Assembly: GCA_963751615.1 (NCBI GenBank)
Contig: CAVVVG010000005.1
Span: 372,001 to 436,000 of the forward strand
DNA: 64,000 nt
Source: Palsa-892 sp963751615
GTDB lineage: Bacteria; Pseudomonadota; Alphaproteobacteria; Rhizobiales; Xanthobacteraceae
Direction of reading: 5' to 3'
In this document: positions 50,937 to 59,438 of the stretch, piece by piece
How positions within the stretch are numbered: position 1 is the stretch's first letter
Layout of the letters: each line of letters begins with the position of its first letter
Translations under genes and position numbers: made by a program
The notes under the pieces: generated by a model
The model's database searches: none
Told to the model about the DNA's origin: nothing
What the model saw: the letters and a program-made list of their open reading frames with translations, nothing else

Positions 50937-51437
50937 TCACTTGGGCAGCAGAGGGAGCACCACATCTCTTAGCAGCTGATCTTGAACATCGACGAACTTA
51001 TCCCGAACAACGCCATTTACATCGATAACGTAAGTAACCGGAAAGCCCTCGGGTGGGCCAAATCCGTCATCCGAAATTTGATTGGCTAGCGCAGTCGGAT
51101 AAGCAACCGAGCGGCTCATCGTGCGCATCTTTTCAAAATCCTTCGGTCGATCAGCGCTGATGCCGATCATTTCGAGACCATTGCTGTGATGACGTTGATA
51201 AAAGATACTGAGCCTTGGCATTTCCTTTTTGCATGGCCCGCACCACGTCGCCCAATAGTTCACGAGAACGACCTTTCCCCGCATCTTCGACAGGTCAAAT
51301 ATACGACCGTCCAAAGCGGTTACGACCAATGACGGAGCGGGCTTGTCCATGGACGGTGCAGCTCGAACCAGCCCGTAACCCAGGATCAATACCAGCAATC
51401 CCGACAGCGAAATGGAACACAAACGTGCGAAGCTCAT
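50937..51437 (-). CDS. TlpA/ResA-type periplasmic thioredoxin
   Basis: A 166-residue exported or membrane-anchored thioredoxin. Signal or anchor at residues 8-26 (ISLSGLLVLILGYGLVRAA), active site NYWATWCGPCKKEMPRL, and a cis-proline in EGFPVTYVID. TlpA-like proteins keep cysteines in periplasmic copper chaperones or cytochrome oxidase subunit II reduced for metal loading. Its place beside PCuAC fits that role. The alkyl-hydroperoxide-reductase-type fold (ISADRPKDFEKMRTM insert) is complete. Length is usual. Confidence 0.9.
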   Translation of the reverse strand: MSFARLCSISLSGLLVLILGYGLVRAAPSMDKPAPSLVVTALDGRIFDLSKMRGKVVLVNYWATWCGPCKKEMPRLSIFYQRHHSNGLEMIGISADRPKDFEKMRTMSRSVAYPTALANQISDDGFGPPEGFPVTYVIDVNGVVRDKFVDVQDQLLRDVVLPLLPK

Positions 51438-51563
51438 ACAACATCACCTGCGGTCTTTTACAAAATTCGGCTAAGCCACCATGGCCAGCATCTTGATGTG
51501 GCAGGATGTGTGGCCACCATATCTCAATGCCTTTGTTTGCCGAGGCACCAGGCCACGGAGTTT

Positions 51564-52622
51564 TTAAAAATTATAGCTGGCTACCGTCTTGATCAGATAC
51601 GGTGCGATCAGCTGCCCCTGACTACCGTTGTCGTTGATGGCCGCATTCACCCGATAATAAATGGGTATCTCGACATCGATATAAAACTTGAACACACGTT
51701 TGTTCGCCTCATCGATCACTTTGGTAAATTCGATTCCCGGTGAGAACATCAACCGATCGAAGCCGCTGTTGAGGGGATCGGCAGCGGGGCCATTATCGTG
51801 TACGCGGTGCGAACCGATGATTTGCACTAGCGGCGTGATCTTGTCGAAGCCCAGGACATTGTACAATTTGTTGTAAATGATGCCGGCAGTGCCATCTATT
51901 TGATAGCCTGGCTTGTAGACTGCCATGTTGCCAGTGTCGGGATCGAAGGCGGACTGGTAGAGGAAGGGTTGCTGCCACCTCACTTGGACGAAATACTGCC
52001 AAGCATTATCGCCGGTGATCATGCCGCGGTGGAATGCTCCCAGAATTAGATCGGTGCTTCCCGTACCAATTTGCGTGTCACGATCGAAGCCGGGTGCCGT
52101 AAACGTGCCACTGGGTAGCTTCAAACCGAATATGACTCCAGTCGACATGTCCTTGGAGAAGCCGGTGTACATGCCCATGAGTTCGACATCGCCAATACTC
52201 CTGGAATTAAATGTTTGCAGCATGCCATTGGGAAAATCGGTGTCGGTGGTGAATGAACGATTGGCATAGGGCAATCTCGCCATCACACTCCATTCGCGGT
52301 TGAAGGTATATTGGAAACCGGCAGTATACCAATTCGTCAGGACTTGCTTGTCAGCGTTGGCCGCAGCAGGCCCTTTGGATTTGCCAATCCAATTCTGATT
52401 TTGGTTCGCATGCCACCATTCGGTGAAAAAACGGCCACCATGATCGTCTTCCTGAGGCAGCAAGCCACCACCGACGTCGAATACGCTACAGCCACAGGCA
52501 CAAGCCATTGCGGCACTGGGCGCGGCGCTGACCAATAGCGCAACAATCAAGGATAACGCCGCAATCAAAGACAGGCGATGCCGAATACGGACATTGCATG
52601 CAGAAATGCGAACAGAAAACAT
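51564..52622 (-). CDS. Outer-membrane beta-barrel protein of metal cluster
   Basis: A 352-residue exported protein. Signal at about 18-43 ends AMACACG, and the mature start has CACGCSVFDVGGG, a Cys-rich motif at the N-terminus. The rest alternates polar and aromatic residues as in a transmembrane barrel: FTEWWHANQNQNW, WYTAGFQYTFNREWSVMARL, DVELMGMYTG, VIFGLKLPSGTF, and a final VASYNF with terminal Phe, the outer-membrane sorting signal. It resembles barrels annotated with phenol-degradation MetA-like or transporter families. The Cys motif could bind copper. It is in the same direction as the thioredoxin, 126 bases before it. Exact role unknown. Confidence 0.7.
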   Translation of the reverse strand: MFSVRISACNVRIRHRLSLIAALSLIVALLVSAAPSAAMACACGCSVFDVGGGLLPQEDDHGGRFFTEWWHANQNQNWIGKSKGPAAANADKQVLTNWYTAGFQYTFNREWSVMARLPYANRSFTTDTDFPNGMLQTFNSRSIGDVELMGMYTGFSKDMSTGVIFGLKLPSGTFTAPGFDRDTQIGTGSTDLILGAFHRGMITGDNAWQYFVQVRWQQPFLYQSAFDPDTGNMAVYKPGYQIDGTAGIIYNKLYNVLGFDKITPLVQIIGSHRVHDNGPAADPLNSGFDRLMFSPGIEFTKVIDEANKRVFKFYIDVEIPIYYRVNAAINDNGSQGQLIAPYLIKTVASYNF

Positions 52623-52682
52623 AATGCATCTCCGTAGAGATCCGATTGAGGAAAAGATGTCGGCGATAAATTGCCGGTATTA

Positions 52683-53084
52683 TCAAGTCAGGATCGGAGG
52701 TGCGCGAGGTTTGTTCGGGAGATAACTACTACTTTGCTGTAACAACTCGTCGTTGGTCAGTCGCAATTGTGACGTGATCTCAAAACAAAACAGAGTGACC
52801 TCGGAGGCGTTAGTCGGAGTAAGCGCTAGGTGATTTCCGCCAGCACAGAGCAGGCAGTGGAAATGACTGGAATGGATCGGTGGATCGGTGGGCAAGGAGT
52901 TTCCGCCATCCGGATGGTTCAGGCATAGCGTAAAGCCGATTGCGACGTCGTCGGCAAAAGGTTGTGCGGCCAACTGGCCCATTGTGAGGCCAACGAAGGT
53001 CAGATGAAGGACCAGCACATAACCGCTGAGCCAGCCTGTCAGTCGGCGCCAGCCTACTTGATTACGATTGTTCGTGGTTCCCAT
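52683..53084 (-). CDS. DUF2946-like protein with HCLLC motif
   Basis: A 133-residue protein from ATG 53084 with one hydrophobic segment (LTGWLSGYVLVLHLTFVGLT) and the motif SHFHCLLCAGG, a CxxC with nearby histidines. The arrangement parallels the DUF2946-type gene at 49405 and suggests a metal-binding periplasmic domain. It is the first gene of the cluster in the direction of reading, 60 bases before the outer-membrane barrel, so it probably heads an operon. The longer frame to 53144 has no support. Function inferred from context. Confidence 0.65.
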   Translation of the reverse strand: MGTTNNRNQVGWRRLTGWLSGYVLVLHLTFVGLTMGQLAAQPFADDVAIGFTLCLNHPDGGNSLPTDPPIHSSHFHCLLCAGGNHLALTPTNASEVTLFCFEITSQLRLTNDELLQQSSSYLPNKPRAPPILT

Positions 53085-53154
53085 ACTCGCCTGTTCCCTG
53101 CTCCGATTAGCACATTGGTGAGGACGGAGGAAATACCAGGGCACTTCATGTGTC

Positions 53155-53228
53155 TTGTCCGCTTATGGCACAAAGCGGACATTCCACCCTCCCCGTTTGA
53201 TGTCTGCTTTCGGGGGTAAAGCGGACAT
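53155..53228 (+). repeat. TGTCCGC hairpin repeat, two-unit copy
   Basis: First unit TTGTCCGCTTATGGCACAAA and second unit ATGTCTGCTTTCGGGGGTAA, both with good right arms, ahead of the metal cluster and the next gene. Confidence 0.85.
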
Positions 53229-53258
53229 CAGAATGAGAGAACGAACGGAGGCCTCTGC

Positions 53259-53657
53259 ATGAATTTTTTGGCAATGATTTCAGGAGCTGTTTTTGCGGTC
53301 CTTGGTGTTCTCCATCTCGTTTACACAATTCATGATTTTGGGGAAAAGCCACGATACTTTCGGCCTCTCAATAGAGCATTGCTTGCCGCCATGCGCCAAA
53401 CCCACGCGGCGATTGCGCCGACTGGCCGGGACTACTGGTCGGCCATACTTGGCTTCAATTTGAGCCACAGCATTGGCGTGTTGCTCTTCGCCATTTTGAT
53501 CGTTGTGACGACGCAGTATCAGATCACGTGGCTAAAGCCGATTCTGGTAGTCGTTGGCGGCGTGTTCGCCGTGATTGCTTGGCGGTGCTGGTTCCGTATT
53601 CCCATGCTGGGTAGTTTGATTGGCACAGCGCTCTTGATCGCGGCTTGGATATTATAG
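53259..53657 (+). CDS. Four-segment membrane protein of unknown function
   Basis: A 132-residue protein with membrane segments at about 4-25 (ISGAVFAVLGVLHLVYTI), 62-85, 90-108 and 112-131. The loop after the first segment is basic and aromatic (DFGEKPRYFRPLNRALLAAM), and TGRDYWSAILGFNLSHSIG lies before the second, as in LIC_13387-like small membrane proteins. ATG 53259 is the only reasonable start; upstream sequence is repeat. No catalytic motif. The divergent metal cluster starts 175 bases away. Confidence 0.6.
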   Translation: MNFLAMISGAVFAVLGVLHLVYTIHDFGEKPRYFRPLNRALLAAMRQTHAAIAPTGRDYWSAILGFNLSHSIGVLLFAILIVVTTQYQITWLKPILVVVGGVFAVIAWRCWFRIPMLGSLIGTALLIAAWIL

Positions 53658-53726
53658 CTCGTCGAAAAGTACGCAGCTGCGGGTTTCACTATTAGCGCCG
53701 AGCGGACCCGCTGATCGAGTGCACTA

Positions 53727-53754
53727 ATGTCCGCTTTACGCCCGAAAGCGGACA
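53727..53754 (-). repeat. TGTCCGC hairpin repeat, single unit, reverse sense
   Basis: TGTCCGCTTTACGCCCGAAA with arm GCGGACAT, which is the second-type unit read backwards. A half first-type unit follows at 53829-53843 (ATAAAGCGGACAT). Confidence 0.8.
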
Positions 53755-53760
53755 TCAAAA

Positions 53761-53837
53761 ATAGTCGGCCTGCGAATTGAGTGTGTTTTCACACATTTAC
53801 AATCAGTTCCGGAACCGGGTGTGAAATGGCATAAAGC
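53761..53837 (+). repeat. Third repeat family: TTCACAC hairpin, copy 2
   Basis: Outer arms TTTTCACAC and GTGTGAAA, inner CAGTTCCGGAACCG. Compared with copy 1 at 44462, the inner stem differs at paired places, so the hairpin rather than the sequence is kept. The gap 53658-54041 otherwise holds only a half terminator-like sequence at 53869. Confidence 0.75.
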
Positions 53838-54041
53838 GGACATCCGTGATGCGGGCACAAAACAAAAAGCCCCGGACAATGCCGTTACCTATCGTTACCG
53901 AAATTCTAACTCGTCTCTTTAGACACCGCTAAGGAGACCTCCTGCAAACCTGTTTAAATCATACTCAAAATAACAACCCAAGCGACGAACCCAAGCAGCA
54001 AATACTTCGAAAAAAATGGACCATCAATAGGAGAATTCCAT

Positions 54042-54227
54042 ATGGCGTGGAGCGCAACAGGAATCAAAAAAAGACTAAGGAACTTTCGGGACACTAACGT
54101 CGATACAAATCCCTATGACGATTGTTTGCTGCCCAATACGCCGATGCGGCAATCGCAGTCCAAGCAATATGTGCAAACGGAGAAAGTAATTCATTTGATT
54201 AACAACAGCGATTTCCTTACCTGCTAG
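54042..54227 (+). CDS. Doubtful 61-residue open reading frame
   Basis: An ATG preceded by AGGAGAATTCCAT, a good ribosome site, opens a frame reading MAWSATGIKKRLRNFRDTN and ending NNSDFLTC. The protein is basic at first then polar, with no motif, signal or membrane segment. It lies immediately to the 3' side of the tRNA-Lys gene, where fragments of integrated elements often end. I keep it because of the ribosome site; coding is not certain. Confidence 0.3.
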   Translation: MAWSATGIKKRLRNFRDTNVDTNPYDDCLLPNTPMRQSQSKQYVQTEKVIHLINNSDFLTC

Positions 54228-54253
54228 CTGGTTGGTCTAAGTCCTTGAAAGAT

Positions 54254-54329
<76 letters not shown>

Positions 54330-54420
54330 GCGCCAATTCGTACGGGAAGCCCCGCGAGAAGGCGTCGATTTAGCAAGTCATCCTGACACTGTCCAGCGAA
54401 GTCACACTGTTCTTCGTGCC

Positions 54421-55926
54421 TCATTCCTTGAAGGCTTCTTCGCGTGTTTTGCTAACCGACGGAATAAGAACGATTACAAGCGCCACGATAGCAAGGATTA
54501 ACAGAACCGCGCTGATCGGCCGTTGGAAGAACACCAATGGATCACCGCGCGAGAGCAACATGGCGCGCCGCAAATATTCCTCGAGCATTTTACCGATGAC
54601 GAAACCGAGGATCAACGGCGCCGGCTCGCAGTCGAGCTTGACCATTACGTAACCGACAACGCCGAAGAAGGCCATGGTGTAGACGTCGAACGGGTTGTTA
54701 CTGACGCTGTAAACGCCGATACAGCAGACCGCCATGATGCCCGGAAACAGCACATGATAAGGAACGGTCAGGAATTTCACCCAAATTCCAATCAGCGGCA
54801 GATTAAGAATAAGCAACATGACGTTGCCGACCCACATCGAGGCGATGAGCCCCCAGAATAGCTCCGGTTTTTGAGTGATTACGTTCGGACCAGGTACGAT
54901 CCCTTGAATGATCATGGCGCCAATCATCAACGCCATAACCGGGTTTGAGGGAATGCCGAGCGTAAGCATCGGAATGAATGACGTCTGCGCGCCGGCATTG
55001 TTGGCCAATTCCGGTCCTGCAACTCCTTCGATCGCACCTTTGCCGAAACGGCTCGGATCCTTCGCAACGCGCTTTTCCAGCGCATAGGCCGCGAAAGACG
55101 AGAGCATTGCTCCGCCTCCTGGCAAAATTCCAAGCACCGAACCGAGCGCTGTACCACGTAGGATTGGTGCGATGGTCTCTTTGAAATCGTCCCACGACGG
55201 AATAAGGCTCATGACCTTCTGCGCAAGAACGCTACGCTCCAACTCATCTTCCAGATTGCGGACGATTTCGCCGATGCCAAAAAGGCCCATCACGATCGCG
55301 ACGAATTCGACGCCGTCTGAAAGGTCGCTCAAGTTGAAATTGAAACGCGGCGTGCCAGTATAAAGATCCTGACCAATGGTGCCGAGCAGAAGGCCAAGCA
55401 CGACCATAGCAACTGCTTTGATGAGAGAGCCATGAGCGAGTGATACTGATGCCGCAAGACCTAATACCATCAGCGAAAAATATTCAGCGGGACCAAAACT
55501 CAGCGCGACGGCAGCGAGCGGCGGCGCAAAACCTGCAATAAGAAACGTCGAAATTGTACCAGCGAAGAACGATCCCACCGCGGCGGTGAAGAGCGCAAAA
55601 CCCGCCTTCCCTTGACGCGCCAGTTTGTAACCGTCGATCGCAGTTACGACAGACGAGGATTCACCGGGCACATTTATGAGGATCGCTGTCGTCGAGCCAC
55701 CATACTGCGCTCCGTAATAGATGCCTGCGAGCATGATAAGCGACGAGGTCGGCGGAAGCTGAAATGTGATCGGCAGCAGCATCGCAATGGTCGCAATTGG
55801 ACCAAGTCCGGGCAACACGCCAACAATCGTTCCAAGAAACACGCCGATAAAACAGTATGCGAGATTGGCAAAAGTCAGCGCTTGCCCGAAACCCAATGCA
55901 AGATTGGAAAAGACATTGAAGTCCAT
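54421..55926 (-). CDS. tctA: Tripartite tricarboxylate transporter large permease TctA
   Basis: A 501-residue permease with about 11 membrane segments. The TctA signature GVLPGLGPIATIAMLLPITF and YGGSTTAILINVPGESSSVV are complete, as is the internal repeat GILPGGGAMLSSFAAYALEK with TLGIPSNPVMALMIGAMII. It imports citrate or a related carboxylate with a small permease (tctB, 9 bases upstream) and a periplasmic receptor TctC. No tctC gene is in the window; the receptor may be encoded elsewhere, as is common in Bradyrhizobium and Bordetella relatives. The gene is part of a run of five transport genes on the minus strand. Confidence 0.95.
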   Translation of the reverse strand: MDFNVFSNLALGFGQALTFANLAYCFIGVFLGTIVGVLPGLGPIATIAMLLPITFQLPPTSSLIMLAGIYYGAQYGGSTTAILINVPGESSSVVTAIDGYKLARQGKAGFALFTAAVGSFFAGTISTFLIAGFAPPLAAVALSFGPAEYFSLMVLGLAASVSLAHGSLIKAVAMVVLGLLLGTIGQDLYTGTPRFNFNLSDLSDGVEFVAIVMGLFGIGEIVRNLEDELERSVLAQKVMSLIPSWDDFKETIAPILRGTALGSVLGILPGGGAMLSSFAAYALEKRVAKDPSRFGKGAIEGVAGPELANNAGAQTSFIPMLTLGIPSNPVMALMIGAMIIQGIVPGPNVITQKPELFWGLIASMWVGNVMLLILNLPLIGIWVKFLTVPYHVLFPGIMAVCCIGVYSVSNNPFDVYTMAFFGVVGYVMVKLDCEPAPLILGFVIGKMLEEYLRRAMLLSRGDPLVFFQRPISAVLLILAIVALVIVLIPSVSKTREEAFKE

Positions 55927-55935
55927 CGGCGCGCC

Positions 55936-56400
55936 TCAGTATCCGCCGACCCAGGGACCCCAAATCGGAATGGGTAAATTCAACCCCCAGATGAAAATCA
56001 TCCAACTAAAAAATACGAGAACGGCCACGTTCACGAGCGCAACCCAGACCTTGAATTTCGAACTCGCGAGACTTGTGAAGAAAATGGTAAGGCCCAATGA
56101 AAGAATGAAACCGAGGCCTTTGAGCGTTGCGCCGAAAAAAACCACGGGCAAAACGATATTGATAAGTCCGCGCCAAGCGAAATTCCGGATTGGCTCATCT
56201 TCGGCGCGCATTCCGTTGAACATGATAACCGCGCCAAGGACAGCCAGCAGGCCGGCGAGCATCATCGGAAAATAGCCGGGCCCCATCCGAAACGCAGTAC
56301 CGATCGGCAGCTCCAGAATGCCGAAACCAAAGACCACTGCGATAACGACGAACAGAAGTCCGGCAAGAAAGTCTTTTTGACTTTTAACGAAACTTGGCAT
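55936..56400 (-). CDS. tctB: Tripartite tricarboxylate transporter small permease TctB
   Basis: A 154-residue membrane protein with four segments, start at ATG 56400 (MPSFVKSQKDFLAGLLFVVI). The family pattern of a first segment FGFGILELPIGTAFRMGPGY followed by FPMMLAGLLAVLGAVIM is clear. It ends 9 bases before tctA, so the two are coupled. The frame extends upstream to 56469 but without a ribosome site. It lies 100 bases downstream of the TRAP large permease gene in the same direction, making a possible five-gene transcript. Confidence 0.9.
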   Translation of the reverse strand: MPSFVKSQKDFLAGLLFVVIAVVFGFGILELPIGTAFRMGPGYFPMMLAGLLAVLGAVIMFNGMRAEDEPIRNFAWRGLINIVLPVVFFGATLKGLGFILSLGLTIFFTSLASSKFKVWVALVNVAVLVFFSWMIFIWGLNLPIPIWGPWVGGY

Positions 56401-56500
56401 CTCCCCTCCCCGACGCGACCCAGGATATTCCGCTTCTCGAGACGCTAAGCAGCATCCGCCGGGAGACATCTTAACACAAGATATCGCAGGCTCGTTCGGC

Positions 56501-57826
56501 TCAAATCATTCCAAGCAGGCGCGGAAGCCAGAGAGACACTTCCGGCACATAGGTTACGACCACCAAGAATATTAGCATCGTAAACAACCAGGGCAGCACG
56601 GCAATCGTGAGTTCAGTAATCCCCATCTTGGCAATTCCGGAGGCGACATAGAGATTGAGGCCGACGGGCGGATGGCACATCCCTACTTCCATGTTGACCG
56701 TCATCAGAATTCCGAGATGAACCGGATGAATGCCGAGCTTCACTGCGATCGGAAACACGATCGGAGCCGTAATCAACACGATCGAGGTTGGCTCCATCAC
56801 GTTGCCGGCTACGAGGAGCAGCAAATTCACAATAAGAAGGAATTCCACCCAGCCGAGACCTGCGCGAGCGATCCAGGAAAGCATTTGCTGGGGAATCTGT
56901 TCACTCGTCATCAGGAAGGAGAACAGCACTGCATTCGTGACGATGTAGAGTATCATCGCGCTCATATTCGCCGAGCCCAGCAAGACCTTCGGCACATCGC
57001 TGAGCTTCAAGTCACGGTACACAAACACGGCGATGAAAAATGCGTAGACGGCGCTGACTGCGGCGGCCTCTGTCGGCGTGAACTTGCCGGTATAAATACC
57101 ACCGAGCACGATGACGATAAGCAGCAATCCCCAAACTGATTTACGAAACGCATCAATACATTCGAGCCATGTCGCACGCGTCATGCGTGGATAATTATTG
57201 CGCCAGGCACGATAGAAGGTCATCGCACCAAGCATCGACGCTAGGATCAGGCCAGGAATGACGCCCGCCATGAATAACTGACCGACGGAAGCCGAGCTGA
57301 CACGCTCGCCACCCGGGCCGGTGATGATGCTACCGCCGGTCGCAACAGCGTAGATCACCATGACGATTGATGGTGGAATCAAAATTCCGAGCGCGCCCGA
57401 TGTGGTAATGACGCCGGCCCCGAAGCGTTTCGGAAAACCTTGCTGAACCATGGCCGGCATGATGATCGATCCGATCGCCACGACCGTCGCCGGCGAAGAT
57501 CCCGAGATGGCGGCAAACAAAGCGCAAGCCATAACGCCCGCCAAACCGAGGCCTCCATACCAATGCCCGATCATGGCTGTCGCAAAACGAATCATGCGCC
57601 GAGCAACGCCGCCATGCGTGAGAAAATTACCGGCGAGAATGAAAAATGGAATGGCCATGATTTCGAAATTCTCGATGCCAGTGAATAGCTTTAATGCGAC
57701 CGCCTCGATCGGCACCTGCGTCAACAAAAACAAGAATGTCAGCACCGTCAGGCCAAGGGCGATCGAGATCGGCATCCCGGTCAGCATTAGCGCGATCAGC
57801 AGGCCAAAAATGAAAGCGCTGGTCAT
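56501..57826 (-). CDS. dctM: TRAP transporter large permease DctM
   Basis: A 441-residue permease of the TRAP type with about 12 membrane segments. The signature MAIPFFILAGNFLTHGGVAR and ISGSSPATVVAIGSIIMPAM are standard, with GILIPPSIVMVIYAVATG and MEPTSIVLITAPIVFPIAVK later. It works with DctQ and the periplasmic receptor DctP to import an organic acid using a sodium gradient. The gene starts inside the end of dctQ (ATGA overlap at 57823-57826), which couples translation of the two membrane parts. Confidence 0.95.
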   Translation of the reverse strand: MTSAFIFGLLIALMLTGMPISIALGLTVLTFLFLLTQVPIEAVALKLFTGIENFEIMAIPFFILAGNFLTHGGVARRMIRFATAMIGHWYGGLGLAGVMACALFAAISGSSPATVVAIGSIIMPAMVQQGFPKRFGAGVITTSGALGILIPPSIVMVIYAVATGGSIITGPGGERVSSASVGQLFMAGVIPGLILASMLGAMTFYRAWRNNYPRMTRATWLECIDAFRKSVWGLLLIVIVLGGIYTGKFTPTEAAAVSAVYAFFIAVFVYRDLKLSDVPKVLLGSANMSAMILYIVTNAVLFSFLMTSEQIPQQMLSWIARAGLGWVEFLLIVNLLLLVAGNVMEPTSIVLITAPIVFPIAVKLGIHPVHLGILMTVNMEVGMCHPPVGLNLYVASGIAKMGITELTIAVLPWLFTMLIFLVVVTYVPEVSLWLPRLLGMI

Positions 57827-58395
57827 CGTAGAGCCTTCGGGTGCAGAGCTTCGGCCTCGATTCCCTCGACATAGCCTGCATCATGATGCGGCAACTCACC
57901 CGTTCTCCAGAAAGTCAAAGCAACTTGCAGAAACCGGAAGCACATCAAATAGGAGCCGAGCGGAATGCAGAGATAAACAATCCAGCTCGGCAACTCGAGA
58001 TCTGGCGAAACTTGATCGGTCCCGTAAAGACTCGTGACGAACCTTGCTCCCATCGTACCGATCACGAAAGTGAACAAGGCGCCACAAAACAACCCGAGCA
58101 GAATGAGGAATTTCCGATTTCTAGGGTTGAGGTGATTAACCAGAACGTCGACACCAACGTGGATGCCAGTTCGCACGCCATAGGCCGCGCCGAATTTCGC
58201 CATCCACACGAACATGTAGATGCAAAGTTCCTGCGCCCAAGAAATACGAATAGCTTTCAAATAGGGATAAAGAAAAGGAACGCCGACCCCATAACGATGC
58301 AACACAGCAACGAAAATAAGCAGCGTCGCCGCGGCCATCAGGCTTGCGATCAGGATCTCTTCGAGGCGGTCAAGGATACGAAGCATGAGATACAC
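57823..58395 (-). CDS. dctQ: TRAP transporter small permease DctQ
   Basis: A 190-residue membrane protein with four segments: residues 15-32, 50-72, 88-110 and 130-152. The DctQ pattern is visible as WAQELCIYMFVWMAKFGAAYGVRTGIH (quoted in part: WAQELCIYMFVWMAKFGAAY) and GVDVLVNHLNPRNRK. The C-terminal tail is acidic (DAGYVEGIEAEALHP). It begins 39 bases after the dctP stop, behind a strong hairpin, and its end overlaps dctM by 4 bases. A start at the second Met (MLRILDRLEE) is also possible. Confidence 0.9.
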   Translation of the reverse strand: MYLMLRILDRLEEILIASLMAAATLLIFVAVLHRYGVGVPFLYPYLKAIRISWAQELCIYMFVWMAKFGAAYGVRTGIHVGVDVLVNHLNPRNRKFLILLGLFCGALFTFVIGTMGARFVTSLYGTDQVSPDLELPSWIVYLCIPLGSYLMCFRFLQVALTFWRTGELPHHDAGYVEGIEAEALHPKALR

Positions 58396-58396
58396 C

Positions 58397-58423
58397 GAGC
58401 CCCCGAATTTTTATCGGGGGCTC
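58397..58423 (-). terminator. Hairpin between dctP and dctQ (partial terminator)
   Basis: Perfect 10-base stem GAGCCCCCGA/TCGGGGGCTC around ATTTTTA-type loop. It lies between the receptor gene and the permease genes. Such hairpins usually stabilise or end the receptor message so that the receptor is made in excess over the membrane parts. Confidence 0.8.
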
Positions 58424-58433
58424 GCTGAATAAC

Positions 58434-59438
58434 TTAATGAGTCACTCCACCGGATTCTTTCAAAAACTCGTCAATGATGCCCTGGCCCACGCGTGAAGCC
58501 ATTTCGGCATAGACGGGCTGCATCGCCTTGTGCATTGCCGCCTGCTGATCAGCGCTCAAATCGATAATCTTGGTTTTGCCAGACTTCTTAATCTCGGCCT
58601 CCGCGTCATCGTTTTCCTTTTGGGCGATCGCATTGGCGTACACGGTCGCCTCCTTCATGGCCTTTTCCAGCTGCGCGCGGATATCAGCCGGTAAACCATC
58701 CCAGAATTTCTTATTGGTGACGACGATATAACCAAGATAACCGTGATCGGTATGGGTCATATACTTTTGCACTTCATACATTTTTTGCGTGTAGATATTC
58801 GACACAGTATTTTCCTGTCCGTCTACCACGCCTGTCTGTAGAGCCTGATAGACTTCAGAGAACGCCATCACTTGCGGAGTCGCGCCAAGCGCGCGAACTT
58901 GCGCTTCCAGCACTTTCGACGACTGGATACGGAATTTCAGTCCCTGGTAATCTTCGGGTTTAATTAGTGGCCTGTTGGCCGTCATTTGCTTGAAGCCATT
59001 ATCCCAATACGCAAGACCCGTCATGCCCTTGGCCTGAAGCAGACCGAGCAGTTTCTTACCAAGAGGCCCTTCGGTGACCTTACGCAGTGCCGTCTTGTTC
59101 GGAAGAATGTACGGAAGATCGAAAACTTCAAACTCTTTCACGCCGATCGGTCCGAATTTGGAATTCGAAGGCGCAAGCATCTGCACCGCTCCGAGTTGCA
59201 GCGCTTCGAGTTCTTCCTTGTCCTTATAAAGACTCGAGTTGTGGTAGACTTCGATTTTTACCTTGCCGTTGGTATATTTTTCGCCAAGTTCCTTAAATTT
59301 CTCAGTAGCTTTACCTTTCGGCGTGTCTGGCGCGACGACATGGCTGAATTTGAGCATGATAGGATCATCCGCCCGGGCGGCCGAAGAGCCTGCGGCAAGG
59401 GCACAGATTACAATTGCGAACAATAACTTACCCATCAT
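58434..59438 (-). CDS. dctP: TRAP transporter periplasmic receptor DctP
   Basis: A 334-residue receptor. ATG 59438 behind GGAGGAGAAAT starts a signal peptide (MMGKLLFAIVICALAAGSSA, cleavage near RADD). DctP features: FSHVVAPDTPKGKATEKFKE, YHNSSLYKDKEELEALQLGA, FEVFDLPYILPNK, the arginine that salt-bridges the ligand carboxylate in YQGLKFRIQSSKVLEAQVRA, and VVDGQENTVSNIYTQKMYEV. Likely ligand is a C4-dicarboxylate or similar organic acid. First gene of the dctPQM set; its position just upstream of the transporter explains the direction of the whole block. Confidence 0.9.
   Translation of the reverse strand: MMGKLLFAIVICALAAGSSAARADDPIMLKFSHVVAPDTPKGKATEKFKELGEKYTNGKVKIEVYHNSSLYKDKEELEALQLGAVQMLAPSNSKFGPIGVKEFEVFDLPYILPNKTALRKVTEGPLGKKLLGLLQAKGMTGLAYWDNGFKQMTANRPLIKPEDYQGLKFRIQSSKVLEAQVRALGATPQVMAFSEVYQALQTGVVDGQENTVSNIYTQKMYEVQKYMTHTDHGYLGYIVVTNKKFWDGLPADIRAQLEKAMKEATVYANAIAQKENDDAEAEIKKSGKTKIIDLSADQQAAMHKAMQPVYAEMASRVGQGIIDEFLKESGGVTH

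Noticed and set aside
1741..53843. A CRISPR array
   Set aside because: The repeats are palindromic, irregularly spaced over 52 kb, unequal in number per locus and without unique spacers of equal length; no cas gene is present.
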